Assembly (NCBI RefSeq): GCF_004331485.1
Contig: NZ_SJKD01000003.1
Span: forward strand, 710,748-774,747
Origin: Kribbella capetownensis
GTDB taxonomy: Bacteria; Actinomycetota; Actinomycetes; Propionibacteriales; Kribbellaceae
Length of the DNA: 64,000 nt
Direction of reading: 5' to 3'
Both the position numbers and the translations under genes were made by a program. The notes under the pieces are model-generated. The model was not told where the DNA came from. It worked only from the letters and a program-made list of their open reading frames with translations, and searched no databases. This document shows, in pieces, positions 61,260 through 64,000 of the stretch (position 1 is the stretch's first letter; every line of letters starts with the position of its first letter).

Positions 61260-62346
61260 CGGCAACCACCTCCAGGAGATCAGCAAAACTGGCCAGGCTG
61301 TGCCCCGCGACGAGTTCGTCCAGATGGGGTAGCACCGCAACGATCCCGGTCTGCACCGGCAGGTATCCGGGCTTGCCTCGATGCGGATTCAGCCAGACCA
61401 CCCGATGCGCCAGCGCAGCCAGCCGTTGCACCTGCGCACCGAGCAAGGTGGTGTCGCCGCGTTCCCAACCGTCGCTGCACACCACCACGATCGACCGGCG
61501 CGCCATCCCCCGCTGGCCCCACCGGTCCAGAAAAACCTTGAGCACTTCACCGAGCCGGGTGCCACCCGACCAGTCCGGTACGACGTTCCCCGCCGACCGC
61601 AGCGCGGACTCCGCATCGCCTCGACGCAACGCCGGAGTCACCCGGGTCAACCGAGTCCCGATCGTGAACACCTCGACGGACCGTGGCGCGCGCTGGACCA
61701 TCGTGTGCGCGAGCCGCAACAGGCTGTCGGCGTACGGGCGCATCGAACCGGAGACATCGACGAGTACGACGACCCGGCGCGGTCGGGTACCGCGGCGGCG
61801 GTAGTGGACGCGGGCGGGCTCGCCGACCTGCCGCAGTTGAGCCCGGAGCGTGCGCCGCGGGTCGATGTCGCCGCGATGCGATGGGCGTCGCCGGACGGTA
61901 CGGCGTACCGGGATCCGGGGACGCAGGGAACCGAACAGGCGGTTCAGCTGAGCGCGATCGCTGGCGGACAGTTCGGCGACGTCGCGGTGCCGGAGGACCT
62001 CCGTCGTACTCGCGGAGGCGTTCGACGACTGGTCGCCGTCCTCGCTTCCCGCACTGTCGTCCACCTCGAGGGCGGCCTGCACCGAGGGCTGAGTCGTCGT
62101 ACGCCGGGCCGCGCCGTTGGACCGGTCTCCGGAGAACCACGCGGCGAACACCTCGTCGTACCGGGCGGTGTCGTCGGGTCCCGAACACAAAGCGGCGCGG
62201 CCGGCCCAGTAGACGTCCGCGGTGACGCCCGCATCAAGCGTGGCGACCGCCTGGAGGAAGAGGTGCACCCGATCGGAAGTGACTGCCAGTCCCGCGTGCC
62301 GGAGCGCCGACGCGAAGCCGGCCAACGCGAGATCTGGTGCGGTCAT
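61252..62346 (-). CDS. coxE: CoxE-like VWA-domain protein
   Basis: A 364-residue protein with a C-terminal von Willebrand A domain whose metal site is DVSGSM (D197, S199, S201). With the MoxR-type ATPase encoded just upstream it forms the kind of chaperone pair (CoxD/CoxE) that matures the Mo-Cu or Mo active site. The N-terminal half is helical and charged with an acidic/serine-rich stretch (about 95-115). It is separated from the ATPase gene by 6 nt. Confidence 0.87.
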   Translation of the reverse strand: MTAPDLALAGFASALRHAGLAVTSDRVHLFLQAVATLDAGVTADVYWAGRAALCSGPDDTARYDEVFAAWFSGDRSNGAARRTTTQPSVQAALEVDDSAGSEDGDQSSNASASTTEVLRHRDVAELSASDRAQLNRLFGSLRPRIPVRRTVRRRPSHRGDIDPRRTLRAQLRQVGEPARVHYRRRGTRPRRVVVLVDVSGSMRPYADSLLRLAHTMVQRAPRSVEVFTIGTRLTRVTPALRRGDAESALRSAGNVVPDWSGGTRLGEVLKVFLDRWGQRGMARRSIVVVCSDGWERGDTTLLGAQVQRLAALAHRVVWLNPHRGKPGYLPVQTGIVAVLPHLDELVAGHSLASFADLLEVVADA

Positions 62347-62352
62347 CTGTCC

Positions 62353-63228
62353 TCAGCTCGCCAGTAACCGGTCCAGTGATTCGCGCACCCGGTCGGTGTC
62401 CTCGCGGTACTTGAGCACGGCACCCAACGTCACCGCCGCGGTCTCCACGTCGAGGATCTCGGTGCCGAGGGCACCGAGTGCGCGAGCCCAGTCGAGCGTC
62501 TCCGCCACCCCGGGCGGCTTGAGCAGATCGAGCTCACGCATCCGCTGCACCGAGCGCGCCACCTGCTCGGCCAGCCGGTGCGACACCTCGGGCAGCCGGG
62601 TGCGGACGATCTCGACCTCGCGGGCCAGGCCCGGGTGGTCGATCCAGTGGTAGAGGCAACGACGCTTCAGCGCGTCGTGGACCTCGCGGGTGCGGTTCGA
62701 GGTGAGTACGACGATCGGCGGCGTCTCGGCGGTGATCGTGCCGAGTTCGGGGATGGTGACCTCGTACGTCGACAGGACCTCGAGCAGGAACGCCTCGAAC
62801 TCGTCGTCGGCGCGGTCGATCTCGTCGATCAGCAGCACCGCCGGACTCTCGCGGAGCGCGCGCAGCACCGGGCGGGCGAGCAGGAAGCGCTCGTCGAACA
62901 GCGACTTCTCGACCTCTTCGACGGCCGGGTCCGAGCTGGTCGCCTCGACCGTGCGCAGATGCAGGATCTGGCGAGGAAAGTCCCAGTCGTAGAGCGCCTG
63001 GGTCGCGTCGATGCCTTCGTAGCACTGCAGCCGGATCAGCTGCAGGTCGAGTGCTTCGGCGATCGCGGCGGCCAGCGAGGTCTTGCCGGTGCCGGGCTCG
63101 CCCTCGAGCAGCAACGGCCGGTGCAGGGCGAGGGCTAGGTACCCGACCGTGGCCAGGCCGTCGCCGGCCAGATATCCGGTTCCGCGCAGCCGCTCGGCGA
63201 GCTCTGCCGCGGAACCGAACAAGTTCAT
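62353..63228 (-). CDS. coxD: MoxR-type AAA+ ATPase (CoxD-like)
   Basis: A 291-residue AAA+ chaperone with Walker A GEPGTGKT (43-50), Walker B VLLIDEIDRAD and arginine-finger region ALKRRCLYHW. Known CoxD proteins activate the cofactor of CO dehydrogenase together with CoxE. ATG at 63228 matches the usual N-terminus; a TTG at 63264, 3 nt after the upstream stop, would add 12 residues and is possible. Second gene of the eight-gene leftward cluster. Confidence 0.87.
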   Translation of the reverse strand: MNLFGSAAELAERLRGTGYLAGDGLATVGYLALALHRPLLLEGEPGTGKTSLAAAIAEALDLQLIRLQCYEGIDATQALYDWDFPRQILHLRTVEATSSDPAVEEVEKSLFDERFLLARPVLRALRESPAVLLIDEIDRADDEFEAFLLEVLSTYEVTIPELGTITAETPPIVVLTSNRTREVHDALKRRCLYHWIDHPGLAREVEIVRTRLPEVSHRLAEQVARSVQRMRELDLLKPPGVAETLDWARALGALGTEILDVETAAVTLGAVLKYREDTDRVRESLDRLLAS

Positions 63229-63267
63229 CTTTTCAGCATCTCGCAGCCGCAGCGCCGTTGCCAAGGC

Positions 63268-63843
63268 TCAGTCGGCGTGATGTCCATTCGGCAGTTGCTC
63301 GACCGTGTCGACGTCATCGCCCTCGGCGACATCCGCACATTCGGCCTTCTCTGCTTGGTGTTTCCGCAGATACCCCCGGGCTCCGCTGTCTCCCTGCGCA
63401 GTTGCGATAACCCCGTCCCAATGGTCCCGGCCCAGGAATACGGGGTGACCCGGCTCGCCGTCGTACACCGCTCGTACCAAGGACGACCTGTTCCCCGCGA
63501 CCCGACGTACTGCGGCTGCCGTCAGGCCCGGGACATCCACCGGTACGACGACCACTCCGTCGGCATCCTGCGGCGCGGCCTTCAAACCCTCTCGGAGCGA
63601 AGCGCCCATCCCCTCGTCCCAGTTCGTTGCCTCGACCACCTGGACGGGCTCGTCAACCAGGACCGCTCGGACCTGGTCGGCGGCGGCGCCGATGACGACC
63701 AGGATCGGAGAGCAGTCGGCCTCGACCAGGAGGCGGATGGTCCGGACCACCCACGCGAGGCCGTCGGGGTCGCGGACGAGCGCTTTGGGTGTGCCCATCC
63801 GGCGGCCGGCGCCGGCGGCGAGGACGAGGCCTGCGATCTTCAC
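63268..63843 (-). CDS. MobA-like nucleotidyltransferase (molybdenum-cofactor cytidylyltransferase type)
   Basis: A 191-residue NTP transferase with the N-terminal motif LAAGAGRRMGTPKAL and VVVPVDVPGL in the middle. MocA-type enzymes make the cytosine-dinucleotide form of molybdopterin used by xanthine oxidase/CO dehydrogenase-family proteins, in agreement with its place at the head of the cox cluster. GTG start without a clear ribosome-binding site. Confidence 0.87.
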   Translation of the reverse strand: MKIAGLVLAAGAGRRMGTPKALVRDPDGLAWVVRTIRLLVEADCSPILVVIGAAADQVRAVLVDEPVQVVEATNWDEGMGASLREGLKAAPQDADGVVVVPVDVPGLTAAAVRRVAGNRSSLVRAVYDGEPGHPVFLGRDHWDGVIATAQGDSGARGYLRKHQAEKAECADVAEGDDVDTVEQLPNGHHAD

Positions 63844-63920
63844 AACCGGAGGGTACCGATTTCACAGTCTGGGCAGTGACGTGCAGCACGCGGCGAGGGG
63901 CGTGCAGCCTGATGTGTGAG

Positions 63921-64000
63921 TCAAGCGGCGGTGAGTCTTTGGCGGGCCTCGTAGGGGGTGCGGGTGCGGAGTATGGCGTGGAGGACGTTGACGCGTCTGC
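63921..64000 (-). CDS. C-terminal tail of a possible transposase (gene runs off the window)
   Basis: The last 80 bases read leftwards as RRVNVLHAILRTRTPYEARQ and a few more residues before a TGA. The pattern resembles the end of IS110-type transposases (a basic stretch, then VLxAxLRxxxxYE). With only 25 residues the family call is tentative; it may be another gene. Confidence 0.35.
   Translation of the reverse strand, partial: RRVNVLHAILRTRTPYEARQRLTAA

Overview
The window is high-GC DNA (roughly 70% G+C by eye) with frequent GTG/TTG starts, 4-bp ATGA/GTGA overlaps and actinobacterial gene types: a lipoprotein-type ctaC, a SigJ/ECF41 sigma factor, FAD/Fe-S fusion oxidoreductases and a cox molybdenum-hydroxylase cluster. 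A soil actinomycete of the Kribbella/Nocardioidaceae kind fits best. This is an inference from style; no rRNA is present to prove it. I see no tRNA, rRNA, CRISPR array or prophage.

Layout. 0-3.2 kb: the 5' end of ctaC, then a divergent run of cysteine desulfurase, TusA, GNAT acetyltransferase and sirtuin. 3.3-17.3 kb: a 1,894-residue secreted amylopullulanase, a divergent DoxX/ECF41-sigma pair with mirrored promoters, a serine hydrolase, a LacI regulator with two secreted GH79-like glycosidases, and an NAD-binding epimerase-like SDR.

17.3-47.1 kb is a catabolic island. It holds amidases, a DUF3830 protein, a hydroxyacid dehydrogenase, two Asp/Glu-racemase-family proteins, an M24 hydrolase of the ectoine hydrolase/creatinase kind, a PLP aminotransferase, a guanidine-I riboswitch with a guanidine-degradation operon, an M20 deacylase, an FAD/Fe-S dehydrogenase, a FadR-type GntR regulator, an aldehyde dehydrogenase, a class III aminotransferase, an amidohydrolase and an MHS-type permease. 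A 12-bp palindrome, ATTGTC(G/A)ACAAT, lies in most of the control regions of this island and also inside several of its genes. I propose it is the GntR operator and that most of the island is one regulon. A TetR-controlled flavin monooxygenase sits inside the island as an independent unit.

The guanidine operon runs APC permease, two carboxyguanidine-deiminase-type subunits, urea/guanidine carboxylase, allophanate hydrolase, M20 deacylase. Its carboxylase consists only of the carboxyltransferase half: the biotin carboxylase and biotin-carrier domains are missing. The enzyme must therefore borrow them in trans, be inactive, or work by another mechanism. This is the most unusual single observation in the window.

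47.4-64 kb: a TetR/DHA2 drug-efflux pair with a strong palindromic operator, a four-gene glycine-betaine/choline-type ABC importer, ErpA, glycerate kinase, a VOC protein, and an eight-gene cox-like cluster (MobA-like, MoxR AAA, VWA, XdhC, CoxS, CoxL, CoxM, CoxG). The CoxL has the form II motif AYRGAGR, so CO need not be its substrate. The right edge carries the end of a possible transposase.
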